NCBI RefSeq assembly: GCF_029626265.1
Contig: NZ_JARUBN010000001.1
Location: 5,831,001 to 5,895,000, forward strand
DNA length: 64,000 bases
From: Micromonospora sp. WMMD1102
GTDB taxonomy: Bacteria; Actinomycetota; Actinomycetes; Mycobacteriales; Micromonosporaceae
Reading direction: 5' to 3'
How positions within the stretch are numbered: the first letter of the stretch is position 1; the number at the start of each line of letters is the position of its first letter. Made by a program: the position numbers and the translations under genes. Below the pieces are notes generated by a model, which saw nothing but the letters and a program-made list of their open reading frames with translations, did not search any database and was not told where the DNA came from. This document shows, one piece after another, positions 39,952 to 49,230 of this stretch.

Positions 39952-41025
39952 GTGACCCCCGCGACGCTGATCACCGCCGCCGTGCTCGGGATGCCGCAGG
40001 CCGAGACGCCGCCGCCCGAGACACCGAAGCCCGACCCGAGCTGCCTGAACGATGCCGGCTGCAAACTGGTCTGGGACGTGACCGGCTCGGTGTGGTTCGC
40101 CGAGGGCAGCACCTACCTCTTGATCAAGCCGGCCACGATCGCGCTGATCCTGCTGCTGGCGGTGCTGGCCCGCTTCCTGCTGCACCGCACCATCAACCGG
40201 CTGGTCCGGAGCACCTCGGAGAGCCGGATCCCCGCCGTACTCCGGCCGCTGCGCGAGCGCATGCCCAGCGCCGCGCCCGACCCCAACGCCGTCGTACCCG
40301 AACGGCGCCGGCAGCGGGCCGAGGCGATCGGTTCGGTACTGCGCAGCATGACCACGGCGGTGGTCTTCGCGATCGCCGCACTACAGATCCTCAGCGAACT
40401 CAGCTTCGACCTGGCCCCGCTGCTGGCCAGTGCCGGAATCGCCGGCCTGGCCCTCGGGTTCGGCGCCCAGACGCTGGTCAAGGACCTGCTGGCCGGGCTC
40501 TTCATGCTGCTGGAGGACCAGTACGGGGTCGGCGACACGGTGGACCTCGGCGAGGCGACCGGGGTGGTCGAGGCGGTCGGCCTGCGGATCACCACCGTGC
40601 GGGACGCCCGCGGAGTGGTCTGGTACATCCGCAACGGCGAGATCATCCGAGTCGGGAACAAGAGCCAGGGCTGGGCGATGGTCGTGCTCGACATGCCGAT
40701 CGGCTTCGCCCGCACCGAGGAGGCCATGGCGGTGCTCCGGACCGCCGCCGCCTCGGTCGCGGTCGACCCGGAGCTGGCCCCGGAGCTGGTGGAGCCGCCC
40801 GAGGTGATCGGGGTCGAGCAGATCACCGTGGACGGTTCGGTGATCCGCACGGTCGCCAAGACCACCGCCGAGGGGCAGTTCCCGGTGACCCGGGAGCTGC
40901 GCCGCCGGTTGGCCGAGGCGCTGGAGAACTCGGGGATCACCGCCGACATCGCGGCTACCCGGATGTTCCCCCGGCCGTCGACCCCGCCGGGCGACGGGGG
41001 CACCGGCCAGGGTGGAGCGACCTGA
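39952..41025 (+). CDS. MscS-family mechanosensitive channel
   Basis: This 357-residue protein has about three or four membrane helices (one at about 55-75, others about 125-180), the pore-lining helix LLASAGIAGLALGFGAQTLVKDLLAGLFMLLEDQ and the beta domain GDTVDLGEATGVVEAVGLRITTVRDARGVVWYIRNGEI (split), followed by a cytoplasmic C-terminus. It opens under membrane tension to release solutes after hypo-osmotic shock. The C-terminal end is Gly-rich. GTG 39952 is the first start. Confidence 0.92.
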   Translation: MTPATLITAAVLGMPQAETPPPETPKPDPSCLNDAGCKLVWDVTGSVWFAEGSTYLLIKPATIALILLLAVLARFLLHRTINRLVRSTSESRIPAVLRPLRERMPSAAPDPNAVVPERRRQRAEAIGSVLRSMTTAVVFAIAALQILSELSFDLAPLLASAGIAGLALGFGAQTLVKDLLAGLFMLLEDQYGVGDTVDLGEATGVVEAVGLRITTVRDARGVVWYIRNGEIIRVGNKSQGWAMVVLDMPIGFARTEEAMAVLRTAAASVAVDPELAPELVEPPEVIGVEQITVDGSVIRTVAKTTAEGQFPVTRELRRRLAEALENSGITADIAATRMFPRPSTPPGDGGTGQGGAT

Positions 41026-41422
41026 CCTGTCCGACCTGTCTGACCTGCCCGGGCGTACCGGGTGGCCGGTGGGACCGGATCGACGACGTACGCCCGGTCG
41101 CCGCCTGCCGTGCGGGCCGGGCAGCGCCGGCACGCGCCGGCCTCGACCACTCCGGAGGGTGGCCGTGGGTACGCCGGACGGTTTGGATCAAGGGCCGCCT
41201 GGCAGGGGTCGCGTACCGTGCGGGCGGTCGGGTATCGTCCGTTCGACCAGTCGGAGATGCGACGATCTATCCGTTCGCCCTAGCCAGTCGTCATACGATC
41301 GGGCAGAATCCAGAACTAGCTCCCTCCCGGAGCGTAACGAAGACCTCGCTGATCCGAACGTCTAACGTTCCCGGCAGCCCCATCACATTTGGTCAGCGGT
41401 CGAGAACGATGGAGGCCCACCG
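41026..41422. other. Non-coding stretch before the MFS gene, with repeats and a palindrome
   Basis: No supported gene in these 397 bases. A 10-bp tandem repeat (CCTGTCCGAC, CCTGTCTGAC, CCTGCC...) lies at 41026-41050. The near-palindrome GAACGTCTAACGTTC (41356-41370, 12 of 15 positions symmetric) lies about 53 bases before the MFS start and could be an operator. Confidence 0.5.
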
Positions 41423-42799
41423 GTGTCCGATGAGACACACACTTCCGAGCGGCCGGCAACCTTTCGGGAGGTGTTCGCCCAGCGTGAATACCGGGCGGTC
41501 TTCGCGGCTACCGTACTGACCTGGACCGGCGACTATCTCGCCAAGGCCGCCGTGACGTTGCTGGTCTACCAGCAGAGCGAGTCGGTCGCCCTCTCCGCCG
41601 CCGCCTTCGCCACCAGTTACCTACCGTGGTTGATCGGCGGCCCGCTACTGACCACCCTCGCCGACCGGTACCCGTACCGGACGGTGATGGTGATCTGCGA
41701 CCTCGTCCGGATGCCGCTCTACGCCCTCATCGCCATCGACGGCCTGGACACCCCGGTGATCCTGGCCCTGCTCTTCGCGGCGACCCTGGCGAATCCGCCC
41801 AGTCAGGCGGCCCGGTCCGCGATGCTGCCGCTGCTGCTCCGGGGAGACCGGCTGGTCGTCGCGCTCTCCCTACACGGCAGCACGGGACAGGCGGCCCAGG
41901 TCTTCGGCTACGCCGTCGGGGCCGGCATCGCGCTCTACAGCCCGGCCCTGGCCCTGCTGCTCAACGCCGCCACCTTCGGGATCTCCGCGGCGGTCATCTG
42001 GTTCGGCGTCCGGCACCGGCCCGCCGTCCCGCCGGAGCAGGGCCGGCGGCACCTGCTCCGGGAGACCGCCGCCGGCTTCAGCCTGGTCTTCGGCACCCCG
42101 GTGCTGCGGGCGATCGCCGTCCTGGTGTTCTGCGCGATGCTCTTCGCGATCGTGCCGGAAGGGCTGGCCGCGGCCTGGGCCACCAAGTTCGCCGGGTCGG
42201 GCGCCGACCGGAGCGCCATCCAGGCACTGATCATGATCGCCGCACCCGTCGGCTTCATCCTCGGCGGCCTGGTGGTCGGCCGGGGCCTCCGGCCGGACCT
42301 GCGTCGAAGCCTGGTGCGGCCGTTCGCGGTACTCGCCCCGCTGGCCCTGGTGCCCGCCCTGTTCAACCCGCCGCCGGTGGTGGTCGCGCTGCTGGCCGCC
42401 GTCGCCGGCTTCGCGGTCGCCGGATTGATCCCGGTGACCAACGGGCTCTTCGTGCTGGCCCTGCCGCACGGCTACCGGGCCCGGGCGAACGGCGTGATGA
42501 ACACCGGCGTGCAGGTGATGCAGGGGGTGGCGGTCCTCACCACCGGCCTGCTGGCCGACCGGTTCAGCATCCCCCGGGTGGTCGGCGTGTGGAGCGCCGC
42601 CGGAGTGCTGCTGATGCTGCTGCTGGCGCTGCGCTGGCCACAGTCCGAGCGGTTCGACGCGGCGATCGCGGAGGCAGAGCGCCGCTCCGCCGAGCGGGAG
42701 GCCGCAGCCGAGCCGCGCCGACCGCAACAGCGCCCGGCGGACACCTCACCGCCCAACCCCCGGCCGCCCTCCTCCGAGGCCGGCATCGGCGCGGTCTGA
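41423..42799 (+). CDS. MFS transporter (enterobactin-exporter-like, 12 helices)
   Basis: This 458-residue protein has about 12 membrane segments and MFS features: FREVFAQREYRAVFAATVLTWTGDYLAKAAVTLLVY in helix 1 (split), loop 2-3 GGPLLTTLADRYPYRTVMVICDLVR, and NPPSQAARSAMLPLLL. It resembles EntS/BcrA-like exporters of the DHA3 group. The hydrophilic C-terminus (Glu/Arg/Pro-rich) is cytoplasmic. GTG 41423 has GGAGG 9 bases upstream. Substrate unknown. Confidence 0.88.
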   Translation: MSDETHTSERPATFREVFAQREYRAVFAATVLTWTGDYLAKAAVTLLVYQQSESVALSAAAFATSYLPWLIGGPLLTTLADRYPYRTVMVICDLVRMPLYALIAIDGLDTPVILALLFAATLANPPSQAARSAMLPLLLRGDRLVVALSLHGSTGQAAQVFGYAVGAGIALYSPALALLLNAATFGISAAVIWFGVRHRPAVPPEQGRRHLLRETAAGFSLVFGTPVLRAIAVLVFCAMLFAIVPEGLAAAWATKFAGSGADRSAIQALIMIAAPVGFILGGLVVGRGLRPDLRRSLVRPFAVLAPLALVPALFNPPPVVVALLAAVAGFAVAGLIPVTNGLFVLALPHGYRARANGVMNTGVQVMQGVAVLTTGLLADRFSIPRVVGVWSAAGVLLMLLLALRWPQSERFDAAIAEAERRSAEREAAAEPRRPQQRPADTSPPNPRPPSSEAGIGAV

Positions 42800-42838
42800 G
42801 CCCCCACCGCCGCAATCTGAGCCGGCACCGAACCGATC

Positions 42839-42925
42839 CTGAGCCAGCACCGCCGCGATCCGACGCGGCCTGAGCCAGCACCGCCGCGATCCGACGCGGC
42901 CTGAGCCAGCATTGCCGCGCGCGGT
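42839..42925. repeat. 31-bp tandem repeat between MFS and globin genes
   Basis: Copies start at 42839, 42870 and 42901. Two are perfect and the third is partial. The unit begins CTGAGCCAGCACCGCCGCGA. More degenerate copies lie upstream to 42800. Confidence 0.9.
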
Positions 42926-43019
42926 CCGAGCCGGCGGTGCGGTGCGGTGTGAGCCAGCCCGCACCCCGACTGCGGCTCCGGCTGGGGTCGAGCGCCCAGC
43001 CGGATGGCAGGATGGAACG

Positions 43020-43451
43020 GTGAATCCCGCAGGTGAGCGAGAGCAGGCCCGCCCGGCGCCGACCTTCTACGCCGAGATCGGCGGCGAACCGACCTTCCGG
43101 AAGCTTGTCGACGAGTTCTACGCGGGCGTCGCCACCGACCCGGTGCTCCGGCCGATGTACCCGGAGGCGGACCTCGGCCCGGCGGCGGAGCGGCTCACCC
43201 TCTTCCTGATCCAGTACTGGGGCGGCCCGAGCACCTACTCCACGCAGCGCGGGCATCCTCGGCTCCGGATGCGGCACGCACCGTTCCGGGTCGGGCCGGT
43301 CGAGCGGGACGCCTGGCTGCGGCACATGCGCCGGGCCGTGGACCGGCTGGAGCTGTCGCCGGAGCAGGACGAGACCCTGTGGCAGTACCTCGAACGGGCC
43401 GCCTACTTCATGGTCAACACCATGGACGAGACCCCCGGCCCGACGCACTGA
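43020..43451 (+). CDS. glbO: Group II truncated haemoglobin (GlbO type)
   Basis: This 143-residue globin has TFYAEIGGEPTFRKLVDEFYAGV (first helices), LFLIQYWGGPSTYSTQRGHPRLRMRHAPF with the proximal His in RMRHAPF, and the Trp-G8 in AWLRHM, which marks group II. The Tyr-B10 is FYAG. These proteins bind oxygen and are linked to redox and lipid metabolism in mycobacteria. GTG 43020 fits a leaderless promoter (CAGGAT, 6 bases upstream). It converges on the YbjN gene. Confidence 0.93.
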   Translation: MNPAGEREQARPAPTFYAEIGGEPTFRKLVDEFYAGVATDPVLRPMYPEADLGPAAERLTLFLIQYWGGPSTYSTQRGHPRLRMRHAPFRVGPVERDAWLRHMRRAVDRLELSPEQDETLWQYLERAAYFMVNTMDETPGPTH

Positions 43452-43546
43452 CCGAGCGGCTCTGCTGCCGCGCGACCACTGGAACAGGCCGCTCACCAGG
43501 ACAGGCCGGTTGCTGGAGCAGGCCGGTCGCTGGAGCGCAGTGGTCG

Positions 43547-44170
43547 CTAGAGCAGGGCGCCCTCGTCGTGCAGCCAGTCGACGAAGGTGGTCGCCACGGC
43601 CGCTCCGCAGTCGAGCATCTCGACCAGCAGGGCGTCGTGCGCACCGGCGCTCAGCGGCACCTGCAACTCGGCGTAGATGGGCAACTGGCCCCGTTCGGTG
43701 GGGTCGCCGACGTACGCCTTGCAGAACCGGCGGGTGTGGTTCCACTCGTTGACCACCCGGTAGGCCCGGTCGGCCCAGTCCGGCGGGACTGTGGAGTGTG
43801 GACGGGCCCGCATCACGAGGATCTCGTCGTCCGGCCCCTCCAGGGCGAACAGCACGGCGTGCCGCTCCCACATGGCCAGCAGGCTGCCGTCGCCGTCGGC
43901 GAGATAACGCACGTCGAGCAGGTCCAGGGCGTCCCCGACCCGGCGTAGCGTCACCGGCGCGATCACCGGGGGGATGTCCCGGATCGAGGCCCGGTCCCCG
44001 GGCCGGAAGTCCCGACTACCGGGCCTGGCTTCGGATTCGGTCCGGCAGTCGTGTTCCGGCTCCCGAGGCGCCGGTGGCCCGACCCGGACGGCACCGTCCG
44101 ACGAGATCCTGCTTCGAGTTCCCGGCTCGCCGCCACCGGCGTGGCCGGGGCGCCATGACCACCACGGCAT
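43547..44170 (-). CDS. YbjN domain-containing protein
   Basis: The core domain (about residues 70-205) has PVTLRRVGDALDLLDVRYLADGDGSLLAMWERHAVLFAL (split), AYRVVNEWNHTRRFCKAYVGD and a C-terminal DCGAAVATTFVDWLHDEG, the YbjN family. These proteins have a type III secretion chaperone-like fold and unknown function. The N-terminal 65 residues are Arg/Pro-rich and low in similarity to anything, so the true start may be downstream of ATG 44170. Confidence 0.8.
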   Translation of the reverse strand: MPWWSWRPGHAGGGEPGTRSRISSDGAVRVGPPAPREPEHDCRTESEARPGSRDFRPGDRASIRDIPPVIAPVTLRRVGDALDLLDVRYLADGDGSLLAMWERHAVLFALEGPDDEILVMRARPHSTVPPDWADRAYRVVNEWNHTRRFCKAYVGDPTERGQLPIYAELQVPLSAGAHDALLVEMLDCGAAVATTFVDWLHDEGALL

Positions 44171-44301
44171 CGCTTGCGCACCTCACTCCCCAGCGGATCC
44201 ACGTGCCTACGTTGCGTTGGACCCGAGGCCCGACGGTACCCGTACAGCCGGCTCGAAGCACCCCCCCAACTACAGCCCCGGGACGGATGGGCCATGTCTC
44301 C

Positions 44302-45189
44302 TCATCCGTTCGGGTGATCACGTGCTGGTTTTATCGCAAGCTGACTGACTTTCTGTGACCATGCCACTCCGAATGGTGCAGCCAGGCCGACCCATCGGCC
44401 CATGATCCGCACCTGTACGGCGTCCCGCCCGGCCGGGCCGGCGGAACCGAGAAAGCCCATCCGGACGATGGCCTGAACCAGCCGTTGAGAAATCTCGATC
44501 CGACTGCCGCCGCGTACCGGATCGAGGCCGGCCGGTGCGGCGGAGCCCGGGTCGGTCCCCTTCGGATCGACGGCCGGCGGTGGGCCGGTCACCACCACGG
44601 CCACGTGGTCGAGCAGCGCGTCCCGGACCGCCCGCTGGCCCACGGCACGGCCGGCGACGCCAACGGACGCCGCGTCGCGCAGGGTGTCCGCGGCCGCGAC
44701 CGCGATCCGGCGCAGCTCGGCACCGGCGATCGTCTCCACCACGCTGCCGGGCCCACCTGGCACCGGCCACCGCCAGTCGGCGTCCCGGCGTCGGGGCAAC
44801 TCGACACCGCCCCGGGCAAGTTCGGTCAGCAGCTCGGCGGCGGAGACGGTGGCGTCACCGGGACCGGAACCGGCGACCACCCGGCCCACCAGTACGCCCC
44901 AGGGCAGCCGTGCCCACAGCACCGTCCGGGCCGGCGCCCCGGCGGTCGCTCCGGGCGCCCCGGAGCGCAGCCGGACCACAGCGCCCGGGTCGAACCGGGT
45001 CAACCGGGCCAGGAAGGCACCGGCGTCCGGCAACCCGGAGAGCCCGTGCCCGTGCCCGTGCCCGTGCCCGTGCTCATGCTCGTGCCCGTGCTCGTGACCA
45101 CGCCCGGGCCCATGCTCGGGCGCCACCGTCGCGTCGCCCGTGGGGTCACCCCGGTCGGTGATCCGGACCGGCTTCTCCGCAGCGGGCAT
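44302..45189 (-). CDS. Conserved hypothetical protein with His-rich N-terminus
   Basis: This 295-residue protein has a His-Gly-rich segment at about 28-52 (HGPGRGHEHGHEHEHGHG, continuing as HG repeats), then a domain starting ARLTRFDPGAVVRLRSG with TVLWARLPWGVLVGRVVAG and ending RIEISQRLVQAIVRMGFLG. No family recognised. The His-rich part could bind Ni, Zn or Co. It is encoded by a GTGCCC hexamer array. ATG 45189 has a good ribosome site (AGGGAGTAAG). It follows the thioesterase by 11 bases on the same strand, so they are one operon with ettA. Confidence 0.75.
   Translation of the reverse strand: MPAAEKPVRITDRGDPTGDATVAPEHGPGRGHEHGHEHEHGHGHGHGHGLSGLPDAGAFLARLTRFDPGAVVRLRSGAPGATAGAPARTVLWARLPWGVLVGRVVAGSGPGDATVSAAELLTELARGGVELPRRRDADWRWPVPGGPGSVVETIAGAELRRIAVAAADTLRDAASVGVAGRAVGQRAVRDALLDHVAVVVTGPPPAVDPKGTDPGSAAPAGLDPVRGGSRIEISQRLVQAIVRMGFLGSAGPAGRDAVQVRIMGRWVGLAAPFGVAWSQKVSQLAIKPARDHPNG
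45048..45108. repeat. Hexanucleotide array encoding the His-Gly tract
   Basis: About eight to nine GTGCCC/GTGCTC units encode alternating His-Gly and His-Glu on the minus strand. Confidence 0.85.
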
Positions 45190-45200
45190 CGACTTACTCC

Positions 45201-45791
45201 CTACGCCGGCCGGCGTCGGGCCGCCGGCTCGATCAGATAGTGCCCGAGGAACTCCTGCTCCGGCTCGGTCAGCCGGCGGGGACGCTGCTGCGCCAGGTCG
45301 AACGGCACCAGCACCGACCGGGCCCGGCCGGCCAGCACCGTACGGTCGAACAGTTCGTACGCGATGGTGAACCGGGACTGCCGCAGGTCCTCGACCCACA
45401 TCTCGATGCGTACCGTCGGGGCGCGTTCGCTCGTCGCCCCGTCCAGGGTGTACCCGACCGGGCGCAGGTAGTCGATCTCGTGCCGGTAGATCACCACACC
45501 GTCGGCGAACGAGCTGATCCCCTGGGCGCTCGCCCCGGCGAACATCATCGCCACCCGGGCCTCCTCGTAGAGGGTGAGGAAGCGGGCGTTGTTGACGTGC
45601 CCGTAGGCGTCCAGGTCGGACCAGCGCAACGTGCAGTCGTAGCCGAACCGCCGCCCGCCCGGCCGCTCCGCCGGACCGGCCCCGAGCGCCGCCGAGTCGG
45701 CCTCGACGGGTGCCGAGTCGGACCCGGCCGCAGCCGAGGCCGACCCGACCGCTGTCGGCTGGGCCGGTCCGAGGCCGACCTGACTAGTCAC
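45201..45791 (-). CDS. Acyl-CoA thioesterase (4HBT hotdog fold)
   Basis: This 196-residue protein has a low-complexity Ala/Ser/Gly N-terminus (about 45 residues), then the hotdog domain with the catalytic motif RWSDLDAYGHVNNARFLTLYEEAR (Asp in SDLD, typical of YbgC/4HBT) and EIDYLRPVGYTLDG. It hydrolyses acyl-CoA thioesters of unknown chain length. GTG 45791 overlaps the ettA stop by 8 bases; the frame extends further but inside ettA. Confidence 0.87.
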   Translation of the reverse strand: MTSQVGLGPAQPTAVGSASAAAGSDSAPVEADSAALGAGPAERPGGRRFGYDCTLRWSDLDAYGHVNNARFLTLYEEARVAMMFAGASAQGISSFADGVVIYRHEIDYLRPVGYTLDGATSERAPTVRIEMWVEDLRQSRFTIAYELFDRTVLAGRARSVLVPFDLAQQRPRRLTEPEQEFLGHYLIEPAARRRPA

Positions 45792-47460
45792 GGGTGAGCT
45801 TGCGGTAGGTGACCCGGTGCGGCCGGGCCGCCTCCGCGCCGAGCCGGTCGACCTTGTTCTTCTCGTACGCCTCGAAGTTGCCCTCGAACCAGAACCACCG
45901 CGACGGGTCCTCGTCGGTGCCCTCCCAGGCGAGGATGTGCGTCGCCACCCGGTCCAGGAACATCCGGTCGTGCGAGATGACCACGGCACAGCCGGGGAAC
46001 TCCAGCAGCGCGTTCTCCAACGAGGAGAGGGTCTCCACGTCCAGGTCGTTCGTCGGCTCGTCGAGCAGGATGACGTTGCCGCCGATCTTGAGGGTCAGCG
46101 CCAGGTTGAGCCGGTTGCGCTCGCCGCCGGAGAGCACCTTCGTCGGCTTCTGCTGGTCCGGGCCCTTGAACCCGAAGGCCGCCACGTACGCCCGGGAGGG
46201 CATCTCGACCTTGCCCACCATCAGGTGGTCCAGCCCGTCCGAGACCACCTCCCAGACGGTCTTGTCGCCGGCCAGCCCCTCCCGGTTCTGGTCGACGTAC
46301 GACAGCTTGACCGTGTCACCGACCTTGACCGAGCCGGCGGTCGGCTGCTCCAGCCCGACGATGGTCTTGAACAGGGTGGTCTTGCCGACGCCGTTCGGGC
46401 CGATGATGCCGACGATGCCGTTGCGGGGCAGCGAGAAGCTGAGGTTGTCGATCAGCACCCGGTCGCCGAACGCCTTGCGCAGGCTGTGCGCCTCGATCAC
46501 CGTGTTGCCCAGCCGGGGGCCCGGCGGGATCTGGATCTCCTCGAAGTCCAGCTTCCGGGTCTTCTCGGCCTCGTTCGCCATCTCCTCGTAGCGGTCCAGC
46601 CGGGCCTTGGACTTGGTCTGCCGGGCCTTGGCGTTGGACCGGACCCACTCCAGTTCCTCGCTGAGCCGCTTCTTCATCTTGGCGTCGCGGCGCCCCTCGA
46701 CGGCCAGCCGGGCGGCCTTCTTCTCCAGGTAGGTGGAGTAGTTGCCCTCGTAGCCGGCGGCCCGGCCGCGGTCCAGTTCGAGGATCCAGCCCGCCACGTT
46801 GTCGAGGAAGTACCGGTCGTGGGTGATCGCCATGACGGTGCCGGCGTACTTGGCGAGGTGCTGCTCCAGCCACTGCACGCTCTCCGCGTCCAGGTGGTTT
46901 GTCGGCTCGTCCAGCAGCAGCAGGTCGGGCGCCTCCAGCAGCAGCTTGCAGAGGGCGACCCGGCGCCGCTCGCCGCCGGAGAGCTGGGTGACGTCGGCGT
47001 CCGGCGGCGGGCAGCGCAGCGCGTCCATCGCCAGTTCGAGCTTGGAGTCGACGTCCCAGGCGTCCGCGTGGTCCAGCTCCTCCTGGAGCTGGCCCATCTC
47101 GGTCATCAGCTCGTCGGAGTAGTCGGTGGCCATCTGCTCGGCAATCTTGTTGAACCGCTCCAGCTTGGCCTTGGTCTCGGCGACCGCCTCCTCGATGTTG
47201 CCGAGCACGGTCTTGGCCTCGTTGAGCGGCGGCTCCTGGGCGAGCAGCCCGACACTGTAACCGGGCATCAGCCGGGCCTCGCCGTTGCTCGGCCGATCCA
47301 GACCCGCCATGATCTTGAGCAGGCTGGACTTGCCGGCGCCGTTCGGACCGACCACACCGATCTTGGCTCCCGGCAGGAAGCTCAGCGTCACGTTGTCCAG
47401 CACGACCTTGTCGCCGTGCGCCTTGCGCGCCTTCTCCAGGACGTAGATGTACTGGGCCAC
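45784..47460 (-). CDS. ettA: Energy-dependent translational throttle protein EttA (ABC-F)
   Basis: This 558-residue ABC-F ATPase has two nucleotide-binding domains: GPNGAGKSSLL, LSGGERRRVAL and LLLDEPTNHLD in the first, and GPNGVGKTTLF, LSGGERNRLNL and LLDEPTNDLD in the second. The EttA arm lies between them (AETKAKLERFNKIAEQMATDY). It binds the ribosomal E site and modulates early elongation according to ATP/ADP. GTG 47460 has GGGAGGTAGG upstream and gives the normal start (AQYIYVLEKARKAHGDK). It starts an operon with a thioesterase and a His-rich protein. Confidence 0.95.
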   Translation of the reverse strand: MAQYIYVLEKARKAHGDKVVLDNVTLSFLPGAKIGVVGPNGAGKSSLLKIMAGLDRPSNGEARLMPGYSVGLLAQEPPLNEAKTVLGNIEEAVAETKAKLERFNKIAEQMATDYSDELMTEMGQLQEELDHADAWDVDSKLELAMDALRCPPPDADVTQLSGGERRRVALCKLLLEAPDLLLLDEPTNHLDAESVQWLEQHLAKYAGTVMAITHDRYFLDNVAGWILELDRGRAAGYEGNYSTYLEKKAARLAVEGRRDAKMKKRLSEELEWVRSNAKARQTKSKARLDRYEEMANEAEKTRKLDFEEIQIPPGPRLGNTVIEAHSLRKAFGDRVLIDNLSFSLPRNGIVGIIGPNGVGKTTLFKTIVGLEQPTAGSVKVGDTVKLSYVDQNREGLAGDKTVWEVVSDGLDHLMVGKVEMPSRAYVAAFGFKGPDQQKPTKVLSGGERNRLNLALTLKIGGNVILLDEPTNDLDVETLSSLENALLEFPGCAVVISHDRMFLDRVATHILAWEGTDEDPSRWFWFEGNFEAYEKNKVDRLGAEAARPHRVTYRKLTRD

Positions 47461-47829
47461 GGTGCGGCCTACCTCCCACGGATGTGATGTCCCCGGATGT
47501 CGTGTGATCGACCCACCACGACGTCGGGCTTGCTCTGGACCGCGCTGTCGGCGTCGCGCCGGGCCACGCGGTGCGGCGAAAAGCGCCACCGTCAATCCTG
47601 ACAGGTCCGGCGCGTACCGCCCACATCGCCCTCCGCCCCGGCCACCCCGACCGCCACCCCCGGCCACCTCGACCGCAACCCCGGCGGGGCCGGCCGGGTG
47701 GTCATGATCACCTTTACGTTCTTTCCCGCGTCCCGCAGGGCAGTACTTGTGCCACTGGGGGTTAGGCACCGCAGCTACGCTCAGTACGCTCAGCGGTGGA
47801 CACCCGTCATCACCGGAGGTGCACTGATT
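47461..47829. other. Divergent intergenic region ettA / otsA
   Basis: No gene. TACGCTCAG occurs twice in tandem (47774-47794 region), either copy possibly forming a -10 box for otsA. A CCGG-rich stretch covers the rest. Confidence 0.5.
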
Positions 47830-49230
47830 GTGACCGTACGTAGCTCGTTCGTGGTCGTTGCGAATCGCCTGCCGGTCGACGAGGTGACCACCCCCGAAGG
47901 GCGGCAGTGGCGCCGCAGCCCGGGGGGACTGGTCACCGCCCTGCATCCGGTGCTCGCCCAGCACCAGGGCACCTGGGTCGGCTGGGCCGGCGGGGTGGGC
48001 GCCGCGCCGGAGCCGTTCGACCTGGAGGGGATCCGGCTGCACCCGGTGCCGCTGAGCGCCGAGGAACTCGAACGCTACTACGAGGGGCAGTCCAACGCCA
48101 CGATCTGGCCGCTCTACCACGACGCGGTGGAGACCCCGGCGTACAAGCGCCGCTGGCGGGAGGCGTACCGGCTGGTGAACGCCAGGTTCGCCGAGGCGTC
48201 GGCGGAGGTGGCGGCCGAGGGCGCGACGGTCTGGGTGCAGGACTACCAGCTCCAGCTGGTGCCGGCGATGCTCCGCGAACTCCGTCCCGACCTGCGGATC
48301 GGTTTCTTCCTGCACATCCCGTTTCCGCCGATCGAACTCTTCATGCAGATGCCGCTGCGCGCCGAGGTGTTGCGCGGGCTGCTCGGCGCCGACCTGGTCG
48401 GCTTCCAGCAACGACTGGCGGCGCAGAACTTCGTCCGGCTGGCCCGGCACCTGCTCGGGCTCCGCTACGAGGGCCAGATGATCAAGGTGGACGGGCGGAG
48501 CGTCAAGGCCGGCGCGTTCCCCATCTCGATCGACGTCGCCGAGATGGAGCGGATGGCCGCCGACCCGGCCGTGCAGGCCCGGGCCAAGCAGATCCGCACC
48601 GAGCTGGGCGACCCGAAGACGGTGATCCTCGGGGTGGACCGGCTCGACTACACCAAGGGGATCGAGCTTCGACTCAAGGCGTTCCGCGAGTTGCTCTCTG
48701 ACGGAAAGTTGACAGTTCCCGACGCGGTTATGGTGCAGGTTGCCACGCCAAGTCGGGAACGGGTGGAGCACTACCAGGCACTCCGGGTCAAGGTGGAACG
48801 CGAAGTTGGTCGAATTAATGGTGAATTCGGCCGGGTCGGTGTACCGGCCGTCCATTACCTCCATCAGTCGTACAGTCGCAGTGAACTGGCCGCGCTCTAC
48901 TGCGCGGCCGACGTGATGATGGTGACCCCGCTGCGAGACGGAATGAATCTGGTGGCCAAGGAGTACGTAGCAACGCGCGCCGACTCGGGCGGTGCACTCG
49001 TGCTCAGTGAGTTTGCCGGCGCCGCCACCGAGCTGCGCCAGGCATTCCTCTGTAACCCGCACGACCCGGACGGCGTCAAGGACGCGCTGCTGCGCGCGGT
49101 GCACGTCGACAAGGTGGAGGCCCGGCGCCGCATGCGCATCATGCAGCGCCACCTGCGTACCCACGACGTCGGACACTGGGCCCGGTCCTTCCTCAACGAG
49201 TTGGGCGTACCCGAGACGGAGGACGAGTGA
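47830..49230 (+). CDS. otsA: Trehalose-6-phosphate synthase (GT20)
   Basis: This 466-residue GT20 enzyme makes trehalose 6-phosphate from UDP-glucose (or another NDP-glucose) and glucose 6-phosphate. Hallmarks: [71 protein letters not shown] and [19 protein letters not shown] 47830 follows GGAGG. The next gene starts within its stop codon (GTGA), so synthase and phosphatase are made together. Downstream the product is dephosphorylated by the OtsB part of that protein. Confidence 0.95.
   Translation: MTVRSSFVVVANRLPVDEVTTPEGRQWRRSPGGLVTALHPVLAQHQGTWVGWAGGVGAAPEPFDLEGIRLHPVPLSAEELERYYEGQSNATIWPLYHDAVETPAYKRRWREAYRLVNARFAEASAEVAAEGATVWVQDYQLQLVPAMLRELRPDLRIGFFLHIPFPPIELFMQMPLRAEVLRGLLGADLVGFQQRLAAQNFVRLARHLLGLRYEGQMIKVDGRSVKAGAFPISIDVAEMERMAADPAVQARAKQIRTELGDPKTVILGVDRLDYTKGIELRLKAFRELLSDGKLTVPDAVMVQVATPSRERVEHYQALRVKVEREVGRINGEFGRVGVPAVHYLHQSYSRSELAALYCAADVMMVTPLRDGMNLVAKEYVATRADSGGALVLSEFAGAATELRQAFLCNPHDPDGVKDALLRAVHVDKVEARRRMRIMQRHLRTHDVGHWARSFLNELGVPETEDE

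Noticed and set aside
42839-42925. Possible CRISPR array
   Set aside because: The repeats are contiguous without spacers, and no cas genes are present. The same holds for the other tandem arrays.
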